Positions 39,862 to 48,594 of a stretch of DNA of 64,000 nt are shown here, piece by piece (within the stretch, counting starts at the first letter, position 1; every line of letters starts with the position of its first letter). Origin of the DNA: CAYNZV01 sp965217095 (GTDB taxonomy: Bacteria > Latescibacterota > UBA2968 > UBA8231); the NCBI GenBank assembly GCA_965217095.1, contig OZ244235.1, forward strand, positions 1,922,001-1,986,000, in the 5' to 3' direction. Both the position numbers and the translations under genes were made by a program. Below the pieces are notes generated by a model, which was not told the origin of the DNA, made no database searches, and saw nothing but the letters and a program-made list of their open reading frames with translations.

Positions 39862-42800
39862 TTACGCGACCAGTTCGGGCTCTGCGTTGGATACTCCGAC
39901 GCTCTCCATCACGCCAGACTCGTAATCTTGGCGCAGCTCTCGCTCGAAGTCCGCCAACTGCTCCTCGACCTGGCTCCGGGTGTCGAGCTTGCGCACCAGG
40001 TCTTCCCGGTAACGGCGCAAGAAATAGTCGATCGTCTCAACCCTGATCCTGATCGACCCCGTCGGTCTGTTCTCGTCTATGTCTTTGAAACAGAAATAAG
40101 GTGTCCCGGAATTCTGCACGGTTTCTTCCACCACCGTGTAGATGGGAGCATCGTGACCGCATTTGAAACTGGAAAGCTCCAAAGCGACCAGGTTCGGGTG
40201 TCGGGCAGTAAACTTCGCTGCCCACACCTTGCGGTTCGTATTCTCGCTGTAGGAGTTCTTCCACGCGTCGGCGATATCCAGCGGATGGTTGATCGCCCCT
40301 TCCTCAACGTCCTCTCCGAACAGGCGCTGGAGGATGTCGTCGTCGATGGGAAGGCTGTCCTGGGTCAACACCGGATAACCTAGCTTCTGGAACTCTGCCA
40401 AGATTTCGTGGCATGCCCCCGGATCGTTGTGGTACGGGCGGGCCAGCAGCACGATGCCGATGCGTTTCTCCGATTCCAGTTGTTCGAGAATTTCGCGACC
40501 TTGACGGCGCTGGTCGGCGTTGTAGCGATCCAACGCTGCGTAACCTTCCTCTATGGCGCGCTCGTTTTCCTTCCTGGACACACCGAGAACGTGTTCAAAT
40601 TGCTCGAACATCTGACGTTCCAGCAATTGCGGCTCGCTCGGATTCACGAAGGTGTCTATGAAATGGATACCCATCTCGGCGAACAGGTCCCCTTCTTTCG
40701 TGAAGGCCGCTTTAACCGCCGCCGGCGTTGTGGCGACGGTGGGACAGGCCCGACAATCCTGCGTACCTTTCAGATCAGTCGGCAGGCAGTCAATCATGGG
40801 GAAGAAGATGGCATCCAACGCCGATTTCTTGTGATGGGTGTGTATCAGATTGTGGACGTGGGGGATGCAGAGCTTCGACGGAAAACACGGATCCACCGAA
40901 CCCCGCTTGGCTCCTTCCTTGTACATCTCCTCGGAGGTGAAGTCAGAATAGACGAGGTTCCTTCCCTTGACCCCGAGGCTCTCGAAATACGCGCTGAACA
41001 GCGGGTTCAGCGAATACATGTTGAGCACCTTGGGGATCCCGATGCGGATGTTCTCCCGATTTTTCATCTGTTCTACGCGCCGTTTCTGCGTCTTGATGAG
41101 ACTAAGCCGCGGCAACGGGTCGGCCACGTCCGCCGGTTTCATCGACCGAAAGACATCGGTGGCGGCAACCTCCTGAAGGTTCGGGTAGGCGCCCCGATTC
41201 TCGTCCATGCCTTTCTTGATCACCTTCATCGCCTCCACATCCTCCACCAGGCCCCGTTCGCATGAATTGCCGACAATGAGCCGCTTCGTCCCGTCTTCGA
41301 TCGGAATCTTGGATTTTCGCGGCGGCTCGACGGCCTCGCTCGCGGATTTTACCTTCACGTCGATGAAGGAGCGCAGACATTTATTCTTGCAGAAGAAACA
41401 TCGCGTATCCTCGCTGCGGTGCGTCGTGTAGCCGATCTTGCTGACCTCATCCAGGCCGATGAAGGTTGACTCTCGCCCGTTCTCCCAGAGACGGACCGCC
41501 TCGATAGCCGCACCGATCGCTCCCGATTCGCCGCAATGTTCGTGAACGATGACCTTCGGTTCCACGTCCTTGGAGTTGAAGCGCGACTCAATGAAATCGA
41601 CCTGTGACTTCACGGCGGCCATGTTCTTCTGGGTGCCACCTTGAAGCACGAAATTGGTGCCCAACGCCGCCAGGTTGGGGATCTGCGCCACGTAGAGCCA
41701 GATATTCTTGGGCAATACGGCGGCGAGCCCCGCCATGATCTCTTCCGCTTTCCAACCCTGTCGCTGGTAATCGACGATATCCGACTGCATGAACACGGCG
41801 CAACCATAACCGAAAATCGGCATCGTATCGGCCGCAAAGGCGGTATCGGCGTACTCTTCGACCGGAATACCGAATCCGCTTGCTGTCGATTGGAGGAAAT
41901 ATCCGTTCCCGGCGGAACATTGGGTATTCAGCTTGAAATCTTTAACTTGGCGATTCTTCAGGACGATGATCTTGATGTCCTGTCCTCCCACATCGCAAAT
42001 CACATCGACGTCTTTGTAGAATTGCAGTGCCGATTCGGTGTGAGCCACCGTTTCCACCAGCGCCACATCCGCGCTGAGCACGTCCCCAAGCATGTCCTTG
42101 GCGTAACCCGTAGTTCCGACGCCCGCCACTTCCAGCACTGCGCCTGGTCCTTCCACCTGCTGTCGCAGTAGGTCGAGGACTTCCATCGTGTCTTCGATCG
42201 GATTGCCCTTGGAAAGCTGATATGTCTTCACAAGGACATTCCGGTTTTCGTCGAGTAGCACCGCTTTCGTAGAGGTCGATCCACCGTCAAGACCGATAAA
42301 ACCTTTTACCACCTGACCCGGTTCAAAGGTGGACGGAATGAACTTCTTCTCTTTGAACCGCTCTTTGAATTCCTCCAGTTCATCCTCACTCTTACTCAGA
42401 CCACTACCCCCGGACTTGGCCTTATCCTCCAAGCGGCCAAATTCGATGTAATGCTCGAGGGCATCGGTTCCGTTGTAGATACCGACGTCAGCGTCTTCCT
42501 GCTTGCCGAACTCGACGGCTCCGATGGCTGCAAAGTATTGAGCGTTGTCGGGCACCTTGATGAGTTCTTTGGGATCGACGCCCGCAGGCAGCGGAAATTC
42601 TCGTTCCTCCCAGATCTTTGGAATGTTGTGCTTCCACGCTTCGACCATACCACGGATGTAGGTGTTGGGACCACCAAGTAGCAAGACATGCGGACGCAGT
42701 GTATTACCCCGTGTCAGCACCGAGAGATTCTGCCCGACAATAGCCTCGAAAAGAGAGGCCATCAGCTGGTCTGTAGGCACACCCATTTTTTGGAGCGAAT

Positions 42801-43356
42801 TGACGTCCGTCTCGGCGAAAACACCGCACTTTCCTGCCACGGGATGCAGCTTGATGTCGTAGTATCCCTGGTCACTCAACTCTTCGGCGGGGATTCTGAG
42901 TTTGGCGTTGATCTTGTCGATGACGGCACCGGTGCCGCCGGCACATTTGTCGTTCATCGAAGGGATTTTTTGTTTCTTGCCTGTCTCTGGGTCCTCCTTG
43001 AAGATGATGATCTTGGCGTCCTGCCCTCCAAGCTCAATCACCGACCCCGCCTCTGGATAAAGCTTTTCGACCGCCAATGATACGGCGTTGACCTCCTGGA
43101 CGAACTTTGCGCCCAGATGGGGCACGAGATTGTTGCCGCCACTGCCGGTTATGAAAATCCGGTAGTTACCCGCCGGCGCGCCGAGGGTTGCTTCGATCTC
43201 CTTCAGCAGTTCCAGCGTTTTTTCTGGTTGTTTGGTGTCGTGGCGCTGGTAGTCACTCCAGACGATTTCGTCGGTTGCCGCATCCACCACGACGGCTTTT
43301 ACCGTCGTGGAGCCGACGTCCATACCAATTTCCAGCTGCCTGGCTTTGCCGTTCAT
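39862..43356 (-). CDS. 2-hydroxyacyl-CoA dehydratase activase-type fusion protein
   Basis: This 1164-aa protein joins two ASKHA ATPase domains of the BcrAD/BadFG activase type with a C-terminal dehydratase-like part. Domain 1 (about 8-285) has DVGSTTVKAV, CAGGTGAV and GKCGVFAETDV; domain 2 (about 350-610) has LDGGSTSTKAV, CSAGNGYF and GYGCAVFMQSD. In known activases these cysteines bind the bridging 4Fe-4S cluster. Then come CFFCKNKC, CFPSKLC and DCRACPT, further cysteine clusters, in a region resembling DUF2229/HgdB. Such proteins drive ATP-dependent one-electron reduction of a partner dehydratase. It is the second gene of the operon after the component at 43379. Confidence 0.85.
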   Translation of the reverse strand: MNGKARQLEIGMDVGSTTVKAVVVDAATDEIVWSDYQRHDTKQPEKTLELLKEIEATLGAPAGNYRIFITGSGGNNLVPHLGAKFVQEVNAVSLAVEKLYPEAGSVIELGGQDAKIIIFKEDPETGKKQKIPSMNDKCAGGTGAVIDKINAKLRIPAEELSDQGYYDIKLHPVAGKCGVFAETDVNSLQKMGVPTDQLMASLFEAIVGQNLSVLTRGNTLRPHVLLLGGPNTYIRGMVEAWKHNIPKIWEEREFPLPAGVDPKELIKVPDNAQYFAAIGAVEFGKQEDADVGIYNGTDALEHYIEFGRLEDKAKSGGSGLSKSEDELEEFKERFKEKKFIPSTFEPGQVVKGFIGLDGGSTSTKAVLLDENRNVLVKTYQLSKGNPIEDTMEVLDLLRQQVEGPGAVLEVAGVGTTGYAKDMLGDVLSADVALVETVAHTESALQFYKDVDVICDVGGQDIKIIVLKNRQVKDFKLNTQCSAGNGYFLQSTASGFGIPVEEYADTAFAADTMPIFGYGCAVFMQSDIVDYQRQGWKAEEIMAGLAAVLPKNIWLYVAQIPNLAALGTNFVLQGGTQKNMAAVKSQVDFIESRFNSKDVEPKVIVHEHCGESGAIGAAIEAVRLWENGRESTFIGLDEVSKIGYTTHRSEDTRCFFCKNKCLRSFIDVKVKSASEAVEPPRKSKIPIEDGTKRLIVGNSCERGLVEDVEAMKVIKKGMDENRGAYPNLQEVAATDVFRSMKPADVADPLPRLSLIKTQKRRVEQMKNRENIRIGIPKVLNMYSLNPLFSAYFESLGVKGRNLVYSDFTSEEMYKEGAKRGSVDPCFPSKLCIPHVHNLIHTHHKKSALDAIFFPMIDCLPTDLKGTQDCRACPTVATTPAAVKAAFTKEGDLFAEMGIHFIDTFVNPSEPQLLERQMFEQFEHVLGVSRKENERAIEEGYAALDRYNADQRRQGREILEQLESEKRIGIVLLARPYHNDPGACHEILAEFQKLGYPVLTQDSLPIDDDILQRLFGEDVEEGAINHPLDIADAWKNSYSENTNRKVWAAKFTARHPNLVALELSSFKCGHDAPIYTVVEETVQNSGTPYFCFKDIDENRPTGSIRIRVETIDYFLRRYREDLVRKLDTRSQVEEQLADFERELRQDYESGVMESVGVSNAEPELVA

Positions 43357-43378
43357 CGCTCGCTCCGGATCGGTTGCT

Positions 43379-45226
43379 TCAATTCTGATTGATTACGACA
43401 AGCTCTTTATTGAGATCGTCAATCTTGGTCGTCGCCGAAGGGGTTACATCCGCTTCGGCCGCCGAGCTCTGCTCGCGACCCATTAGTTGTGCGATATGTG
43501 CCGCGAAGTTGGCTGCCGTCCCTATGTGTCCCTTGGTGTGAGGCACGACGTACAACCCCTCTTTGAGCTCGGGATGTTCCTCGACATACGCTTCCATTTC
43601 AGAGGTCGATATCCCCCACTCATCTAACGTCCGGGCAAACTCCCCTTTGCACTTGGTCTTGGCTTCGCCAAGAGCCATCTGAACGCGACTGTGGGCATTG
43701 ATTTCGCCCTCACCCGAGGTCTCGATTGGCAGGTAGATGATATCCTTAAAATTATTGATCACCGCTGACTGCGCCCCGTCAGATTGGGTGCTGGGCATGC
43801 AACCAAATGGTTTGAGCCCCAGGACCATGTGGGCGAGATCCTTATTGTGGTAGTAGATATTCTTCGCCACCTCCATGTATCCCTCTCCTCCACCGGCCTT
43901 GGTGCTGTAAAAGGGATCCCCAAGGCGCTGCAGCTCGTACTGATCGCACAAATCGTGCGGGACGTCGGACAGCGCCGTCCGCAGCCGTCGCCACTCGCGG
44001 CTAAAAAGCTTCTCTACCACGGTCAGGAGGACGAGAGGGCGGTAGTCTTTGTAGAGACGTTTTGCCTTAGCCCCGAACTGCCACCAGTCCAATTTCTCCC
44101 GTAGTTCGTCGAGCCCGGCTCTGTCCTCCATCTTGCGTTTCGCCTGGCGAATAACATAGGTCAACCAGGTTCCGATCGGTTCGACCATCACCTGAGCTCC
44201 CTCGCGCTGAAGGAAGTCGAACATGTTGAAGTTGCCGTCGCCTTCGGTGGTCTGGGCCCAGAACTCTCCGGTGATCTTAACGATCGGCTTCGGCCGCGTC
44301 CGATCGACTTCCACCTCGTTAAAGCGCGCGCCCGCACGCTGCAGAGCCTGCACGTAGTCCTCACCGAACAGCTGGCGATAAAACTGGCCGGCCAGTTTGG
44401 CTTTGCCCTGGATACTTGGAAACTTGGCCAGAAACCTGGCCAATCTGCCGTCGGGAGCGTAGACCGCTCCCCTCTTGAGAACCTCGCGCATTTCTTCTAT
44501 GCACTCTTTCAAAACGCGATCGGTATCCCCTTCGTTCACTTCGTAGGGGCGCACCTGGTAGGCAACGTCGTTGATCTGATCACCGATACAAAAAGCGTTC
44601 AGCAAACCCAGGAAGAATTCCGGATTCAGCTCGAGCCCGGCTTCCAATTCCGATTGAGAAAGTCCACCCGTTTGTGAGAACAGCAGGACCCTGAACCCAT
44701 CGAATCCAGAGTTGCGCAGTGCCAGGCGGTATTCGGCTTCGTACATGCCGAAGCGACAGGGGCCGCACGCGCCAGCGGTCAGGAACACGTAGTTGTCGAT
44801 TATCTGCTCGCGGCTTTCACCATTTCTTTCAAGCCGTTGGAGGTACTGAACGAGATTTCCGACGGTGAAATAGGTGGGATTGCACTGGCCGTTGTTACCA
44901 TATTCCTTGCCCAATTGGAAAGCCTCCACGTCGGCCGTGGGAATATTCATGGCCTTGTATCCTAGCCCCTCAAGCACTCCATGAATGAGGCGCTCGTGTT
45001 TCCACGTAAGACCACCGTAGAGAATGGTGGTGTGATGCCGCTGGTCCTTCGTGAAGAACCTCTCCTCCGGTTTGGCGAAGTGTTTCCGCTCTTCCTCTTC
45101 CAGACCTAGTTCGACCTCCAATGAAGCGCGTTTTTCCGCCAGCTTTTCCTGGATCTGCGTTTCTACGCTGCCTGGGTTCGCTGTCGCCGGGCTTCCGACG
45201 TCCATTTTCTGTTCCATCAAGCTCAC
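43379..45226 (-). CDS. 2-hydroxyacyl-CoA dehydratase component-like protein
   Basis: From GTG 45224-45226 (GGAGG seven bases before it) the product is 615 aa. The longer frame to 45298 would begin inside the palindromic operator, so it is rejected. Conserved cysteine stretches include NGQCNPTYFTVGNL, AGACGPCRFGMYEAEY and FGCMPSTQSDGAQ, resembling the HgdB/D-component family that carries 4Fe-4S clusters. There is no substrate-specific alpha subunit or CoA-transferase in the window, so the substrate is unknown. It is 22 bases upstream of the activase fusion and is controlled by the promoter/operator at 45288-45340. Confidence 0.8.
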   Translation of the reverse strand: MSLMEQKMDVGSPATANPGSVETQIQEKLAEKRASLEVELGLEEEERKHFAKPEERFFTKDQRHHTTILYGGLTWKHERLIHGVLEGLGYKAMNIPTADVEAFQLGKEYGNNGQCNPTYFTVGNLVQYLQRLERNGESREQIIDNYVFLTAGACGPCRFGMYEAEYRLALRNSGFDGFRVLLFSQTGGLSQSELEAGLELNPEFFLGLLNAFCIGDQINDVAYQVRPYEVNEGDTDRVLKECIEEMREVLKRGAVYAPDGRLARFLAKFPSIQGKAKLAGQFYRQLFGEDYVQALQRAGARFNEVEVDRTRPKPIVKITGEFWAQTTEGDGNFNMFDFLQREGAQVMVEPIGTWLTYVIRQAKRKMEDRAGLDELREKLDWWQFGAKAKRLYKDYRPLVLLTVVEKLFSREWRRLRTALSDVPHDLCDQYELQRLGDPFYSTKAGGGEGYMEVAKNIYYHNKDLAHMVLGLKPFGCMPSTQSDGAQSAVINNFKDIIYLPIETSGEGEINAHSRVQMALGEAKTKCKGEFARTLDEWGISTSEMEAYVEEHPELKEGLYVVPHTKGHIGTAANFAAHIAQLMGREQSSAAEADVTPSATTKIDDLNKELVVINQN

Positions 45227-45287
45227 GAGATTACCTCCTGGAGGTAGGACAAGGTGTAGTGCGATCGTTTTGGCACTCAAGGACTCG

Positions 45288-45307
45288 TAGACTGACATGT
45301 CAGTCTA
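45288..45307. promoter_or_regulatory. 20-bp perfect palindrome, likely TetR-family operator
   Basis: TAGACTGACATGTCAGTCTA is an exact dyad centred at 45297.5, adjacent to the TetR gene and starting about 5 bases downstream of the -10 box of the dehydratase promoter, so binding would block transcription start. No second copy was seen near the TetR promoter. Confidence 0.75.
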
Positions 45308-45311
45308 ACTC

Positions 45312-45340
45312 AGTTTAACAAGGATCCGAGGAGAAAGCAA
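45312..45340 (-). promoter_or_regulatory. promoter of the dehydratase/activase operon
   Basis: On the minus strand TTGCTT (complement of 45335-45340) and TAAACT (complement of 45312-45317) are 17 bases apart. The start would fall at the edge of the palindrome. Confidence 0.55.
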
Positions 45341-45413
45341 TCGCTAACTATAAGTGGATTTGTTGAAGGTAAATTGGTGGCGTAGAAGGCCGGCCCGGAT
45401 CAACCGACGCGCC

Positions 45414-46013
45414 CTAGAAGATTCTGAGAGTAAGCAGGCCTTGCATTCCGAATTTGAATAATTCATCCAAAATTGCATCTATGTCGATCGAGCCTTCCTC
45501 ATCCGTGGAAATCAAGTATATGATCTCCTTGACTGAGCCCAGCACACAACGAGCCGCAATCCGCGGCTCGCAGTCCCGCACCAAACCGAGGCTCGTCCCG
45601 TGTTTGATGGCTGCTTCGATCCGCTCCAGCAGTATGTCGTAGAATTCACCCAACTTCTGGTCAAAATCGGTGTCCAGCCCTCCGGCTCGATTGAGCAATA
45701 TTTGAGTCTGGCCTTTGTCCTCGAGAGCCAGCTCGATTAGAGTGCGAAGAATTCGCTTGAGCTGCTCGAGAGGGGGTGGATCGCCCTGCTGCAGCCCAAT
45801 CGGGTGGATAATCTGCTCGAGCCGAGCTAGAAGATGATCCAGAATACTCTCAAAGACATCGCGTTTGTTCTCGAAATACAGATAAAACGTACCTCTGGCG
45901 ATGCCTGCCCTTTGAATGATGTCGGAAATCTTCGCTTGGTGATACCCTTTCTCCGAAAATACCTCCTTGGCATGACGGAGCACGATCTCTTTGCGTTCTT
46001 CCTTTTTTAACAC
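45414..46013 (-). CDS. TetR/AcrR family transcriptional regulator
   Basis: The 199-aa protein has the TetR helix-turn-helix at residues 10-55: LRHAKEVFSEKGYHQAKIS and IARGTFYLYFENKRDVFES. A ligand-binding helical domain follows (LLARLEQIIHPIG, ALEDKGQTQILLNR). The start is GTG. It is transcribed toward the dehydratase operon and its probable operator lies 106 bases past its stop, so it likely represses that operon and releases on binding an acyl-CoA or related ligand (inference). Autoregulation is not supported by a second palindrome. Confidence 0.87.
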   Translation of the reverse strand: MLKKEERKEIVLRHAKEVFSEKGYHQAKISDIIQRAGIARGTFYLYFENKRDVFESILDHLLARLEQIIHPIGLQQGDPPPLEQLKRILRTLIELALEDKGQTQILLNRAGGLDTDFDQKLGEFYDILLERIEAAIKHGTSLGLVRDCEPRIAARCVLGSVKEIIYLISTDEEGSIDIDAILDELFKFGMQGLLTLRIF

Positions 46014-46410
46014 CAGCTCAATCCCTTGAAGAGCAGTCTTAAGTGTACGCCAGAGGTCCGGCTTTGGTCGAAAACCGCCGGCCCGATACTAATATAACTA
46101 AAAAAACATGAATCGATTGCGCTGCGGCCAAATCGCAGGATGGGCTGAAAAACGCCCCTTTCCACTTTGCGAGAGAAGCATCTCGTGGGTGCTCCACAAA
46201 CCCTCGAATCGCGCCTATATCGTTGCCCCAAATACACTTCCTCGCTATATTTTCTACGCTAAAATTGACTTCTCGGCGAATTTCTGCGGTTCGTTCAGTG
46301 GCGAACCATCCACTCCCGTCCAGAGTTGGCAACATCATTGGGTATCTCTTCGAGCCCACGACGGCGTAGCAGTGTGTGCGCATCGAAACGGGTTAAACGA
46401 TTGTTAAGTC
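46014..46410. other. 397-bp intergenic region, no gene recognised
   Basis: This stretch separates the TetR gene from the lipid cluster. It holds a rightward promoter (46223-46251) and an AT-rich patch at about 46085-46105 that may contain the TetR promoter. The short frames inside it have no motifs or ribosome sites and look like chance. From the promoter the leader of the lipid operon would be about 150 bases, long enough to hold RNA regulation, but I see no known riboswitch. Confidence 0.6.
46223..46251 (+). promoter_or_regulatory. promoter of the lipid synthesis/export operon
   Basis: TTGCCC (46223-46228) and TATATT (46246-46251) are exactly 17 bases apart, the same pair of hexamers and spacing as the ffh promoter at 13815-13843. 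Confidence 0.7.
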
Positions 46411-47172
46411 ATGTTGGCTAAGGCAGTGATTCTGGTTGCAGGCAGAGGTCATCGACTCCTGCCGCAGACGCAGTCGTGCCCGAAGTGCCTTCTCCCTATC
46501 GGCGAAACTACAATTCTAGAGCATCAGCTCTTGAACCTTTGCAACGTGGGCTTCGAAGAGGTGGTCCTCGTGTGCGGTTTTGGAGCCGACGAGATCCGCC
46601 GGGCGGCCGCCGGTTTCGGCGGGGCCATGAATATCGAGATCGTCGTCAATCAACAGTTTGCCGTCGGCGACAATCTGATCTCTCTCTGGGCGGCGCGTCA
46701 TACCTTGGATGGCAGTTTCGTGTTGCTCAATGGCGACAACCTCTTCCACCCGAGTATTCTGGAAAGCCTAACCAGATCCCAGGATCCCTGCTGTCTGATG
46801 ATCAGTCGAAAAGACTGTTACGACGATGACGATATGAAAGTCCAGATTGCGGGAACTCGGATCGTGAGGATCGGCAAGGGACTCGATCCTTACACGACCG
46901 ACGCCGAGTCCGTCGGAATAATGAGGTTTGCGTGCGACGCGGTCGATGCACTCAAGGAACGACTGGAAGGGATCATCTCAGGCAACCATGAAACCGACTG
47001 CTGCTATCTCACGGCGGTGCAAGCAATGATAAACACGAGCTACCCGGTCAATTTTCGCGATGCGGGCAATCTGCCGTGGGCAGATATCGATACCTTTGAA
47101 GACTTGAGTTTTGCCAGGACCCACATGCCCATCTTTTCTCGGTCTGCGAGAGACTGGCTCGAACCGGTATAA
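46411..47172 (+). CDS. CTP/NTP:polyol-phosphate nucleotidyltransferase
   Basis: The 253-aa enzyme reads VILVAGRGHRLLPQTQSCPK (nucleotide loop plus catalytic Lys), then FVLLNGDNLFHPSILESL for the metal site, and PWADIDTFEDLSFAR at the end, matching the paralogue at 38498. The likely product is a CDP- or NDP-activated headgroup (inositol-phosphate- or glycerol-phosphate-like). It opens the lipid operon and is 9 bases from the CDP-alcohol transferase fusion. Substrate cannot be read from sequence. Confidence 0.82.
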   Translation: MLAKAVILVAGRGHRLLPQTQSCPKCLLPIGETTILEHQLLNLCNVGFEEVVLVCGFGADEIRRAAAGFGGAMNIEIVVNQQFAVGDNLISLWAARHTLDGSFVLLNGDNLFHPSILESLTRSQDPCCLMISRKDCYDDDDMKVQIAGTRIVRIGKGLDPYTTDAESVGIMRFACDAVDALKERLEGIISGNHETDCCYLTAVQAMINTSYPVNFRDAGNLPWADIDTFEDLSFARTHMPIFSRSARDWLEPV

Positions 47173-47181
47173 GGCTCGCTG

Positions 47182-48594
47182 ATGGTGAAAAAAGGCGTTC
47201 TCGTTTTCGAGAACACAGACGCGGGATTGAGGGCGATGAAACAGCGAGTCGCCGGCTTGACGCTTCTGGAGCGAGGCATTCGGACGATGGCCAGGGCTGG
47301 CCTCCAATCGATCGTGGTGCTTTGTCCCTCAGGGGGGCGGACCAAACTCAGTCCGTTTACTCGAAAGTTGGAGGTCGAGATCGACTTCCTTGCATGGGAA
47401 TCTGCTGAAGGCGCCACCGAATCCTCGGAAGGTCGTCTCCTCCTTTGGGGGGACCACGTTCACCACCACTCCTCGCTGCGCGAATTGATGGAGGCGGAAC
47501 TCGGTACGCACGAGGTGATCGTCCATGCCGGCCGACCACGCCAGGCGGCAAACCTGCCAGTTAGTCTGGGCCAGCTGCGGAGAGAGACGGATACAGCTGC
47601 CGAGGACGGTTTGGCAAGCACGGGGGCCTTTCTTTGCGCAGCCGGGGTTCTGAACCGCGCAGCCATCTCTTCCAGGGGGTATGGCTTGGATACCCTCATT
47701 GGGGAGGGAATCGACGGGTATCGATTGGAGCTGCACCGGTCGGAGAAGGATCTTTGGCGCCGGGTGGTCGATCGGTCCACCAGTCGCAACGCCAAGAACA
47801 TGCTGTTCGGCCAGGTGACGAAAACCACGAGCGGGTTCGTATCGCGCAAAATCAATGCCCGCATCTCGATCCCCACCAGCAAACTCCTGGTCGAGACGGG
47901 GCTCTCCCCCCATGCAGTGACCGTCATGTTCGTGCTCACGACCGGATTGGCGGCAGCGTATTTTGTCACCCTGGCGGAAGATTACCAGATGCTGCTTCTG
48001 TCCGGTGTGTTGTGGCAGTTCGCCGCCATCTTCGATCGCTGCGACGGCGAGATTGCCAGAGTTCGCCTCTGCGAAACCAAATTTGGCGCCTGGTTCGACA
48101 CCGTGACGGACAACATTGCGTATATCGCAGCCTACGCCGGGCTGCTGATCGGCGTTCAGCGCCTCTATCCGGACCATCATTACTACATGGGGCTCGGAGT
48201 TTCAGCCGTGATCGCCCTGTTCCTCTATCTCGGCCTGGCCTACAGATACGCGCTAAAAACGGGCTCCGGGAGTTTGCAGCATTACCTGAGGGACTCCATC
48301 CAGAATGTGCCGGTGGACGAGAAGATTTTCGTTTACAAGATCATGGAGCGGTACGGATTTATCGCGAAGCGCGACTTCTTCTCTCTCTTCTTTTTGGTCA
48401 CCGCCGCAACGAATATGATTCAAGCAACCTACTGGTTCGTGATCATTGGCCAACATCTCCTGGTAGTGGCAGTTCTCGTTTCGCAGCGGAAGGTCCATGA
48501 GACCTACCAGCGCAATCGCATTGCCAAAGAACACGACGGCGTACCGGCTCTCGAGCCGGTGCCGATCGTGCCCGGATCAGAGAAGGCCCGATGA
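47182..48594 (+). CDS. nucleotidyltransferase-like / CDP-alcohol phosphatidyltransferase fusion, intact active site
   Basis: The 470-aa protein has a degenerate nucleotidyltransferase-like N-domain (about 1-190, without the NTP loop but with LLLWGDHVHHH) and a C-terminal membrane domain with the full CDP-alcohol phosphatidyltransferase motif: D285-x2-D288-G-x2-A292-R293-x8-G302-x3-D306-x3-D310. About six transmembrane helices follow the motif region. The architecture recalls the archaeal IPCT-DIPP synthase that makes di-myo-inositol phosphate, with here the activated headgroup made by the separate enzyme at 46411. It would transfer a phosphoalcohol to or from CDP-activated substrate in the inner membrane. 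It overlaps the next gene by ATGA. Confidence 0.82.
   Translation: MVKKGVLVFENTDAGLRAMKQRVAGLTLLERGIRTMARAGLQSIVVLCPSGGRTKLSPFTRKLEVEIDFLAWESAEGATESSEGRLLLWGDHVHHHSSLRELMEAELGTHEVIVHAGRPRQAANLPVSLGQLRRETDTAAEDGLASTGAFLCAAGVLNRAAISSRGYGLDTLIGEGIDGYRLELHRSEKDLWRRVVDRSTSRNAKNMLFGQVTKTTSGFVSRKINARISIPTSKLLVETGLSPHAVTVMFVLTTGLAAAYFVTLAEDYQMLLLSGVLWQFAAIFDRCDGEIARVRLCETKFGAWFDTVTDNIAYIAAYAGLLIGVQRLYPDHHYYMGLGVSAVIALFLYLGLAYRYALKTGSGSLQHYLRDSIQNVPVDEKIFVYKIMERYGFIAKRDFFSLFFLVTAATNMIQATYWFVIIGQHLLVVAVLVSQRKVHETYQRNRIAKEHDGVPALEPVPIVPGSEKAR

Noticed and set aside
45227..45298. ATG at 45298 as start of the dehydratase component
   Set aside because: The ATG is the centre of a 20-bp palindrome at the transcription start, and a GTG with an ideal GGAGG site follows at 45226.
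46039..46383. Minus-strand 114-aa frame between tetR and the lipid operon
   Set aside because: No motif, no ribosome site, and it overlaps a good promoter on the opposite strand.
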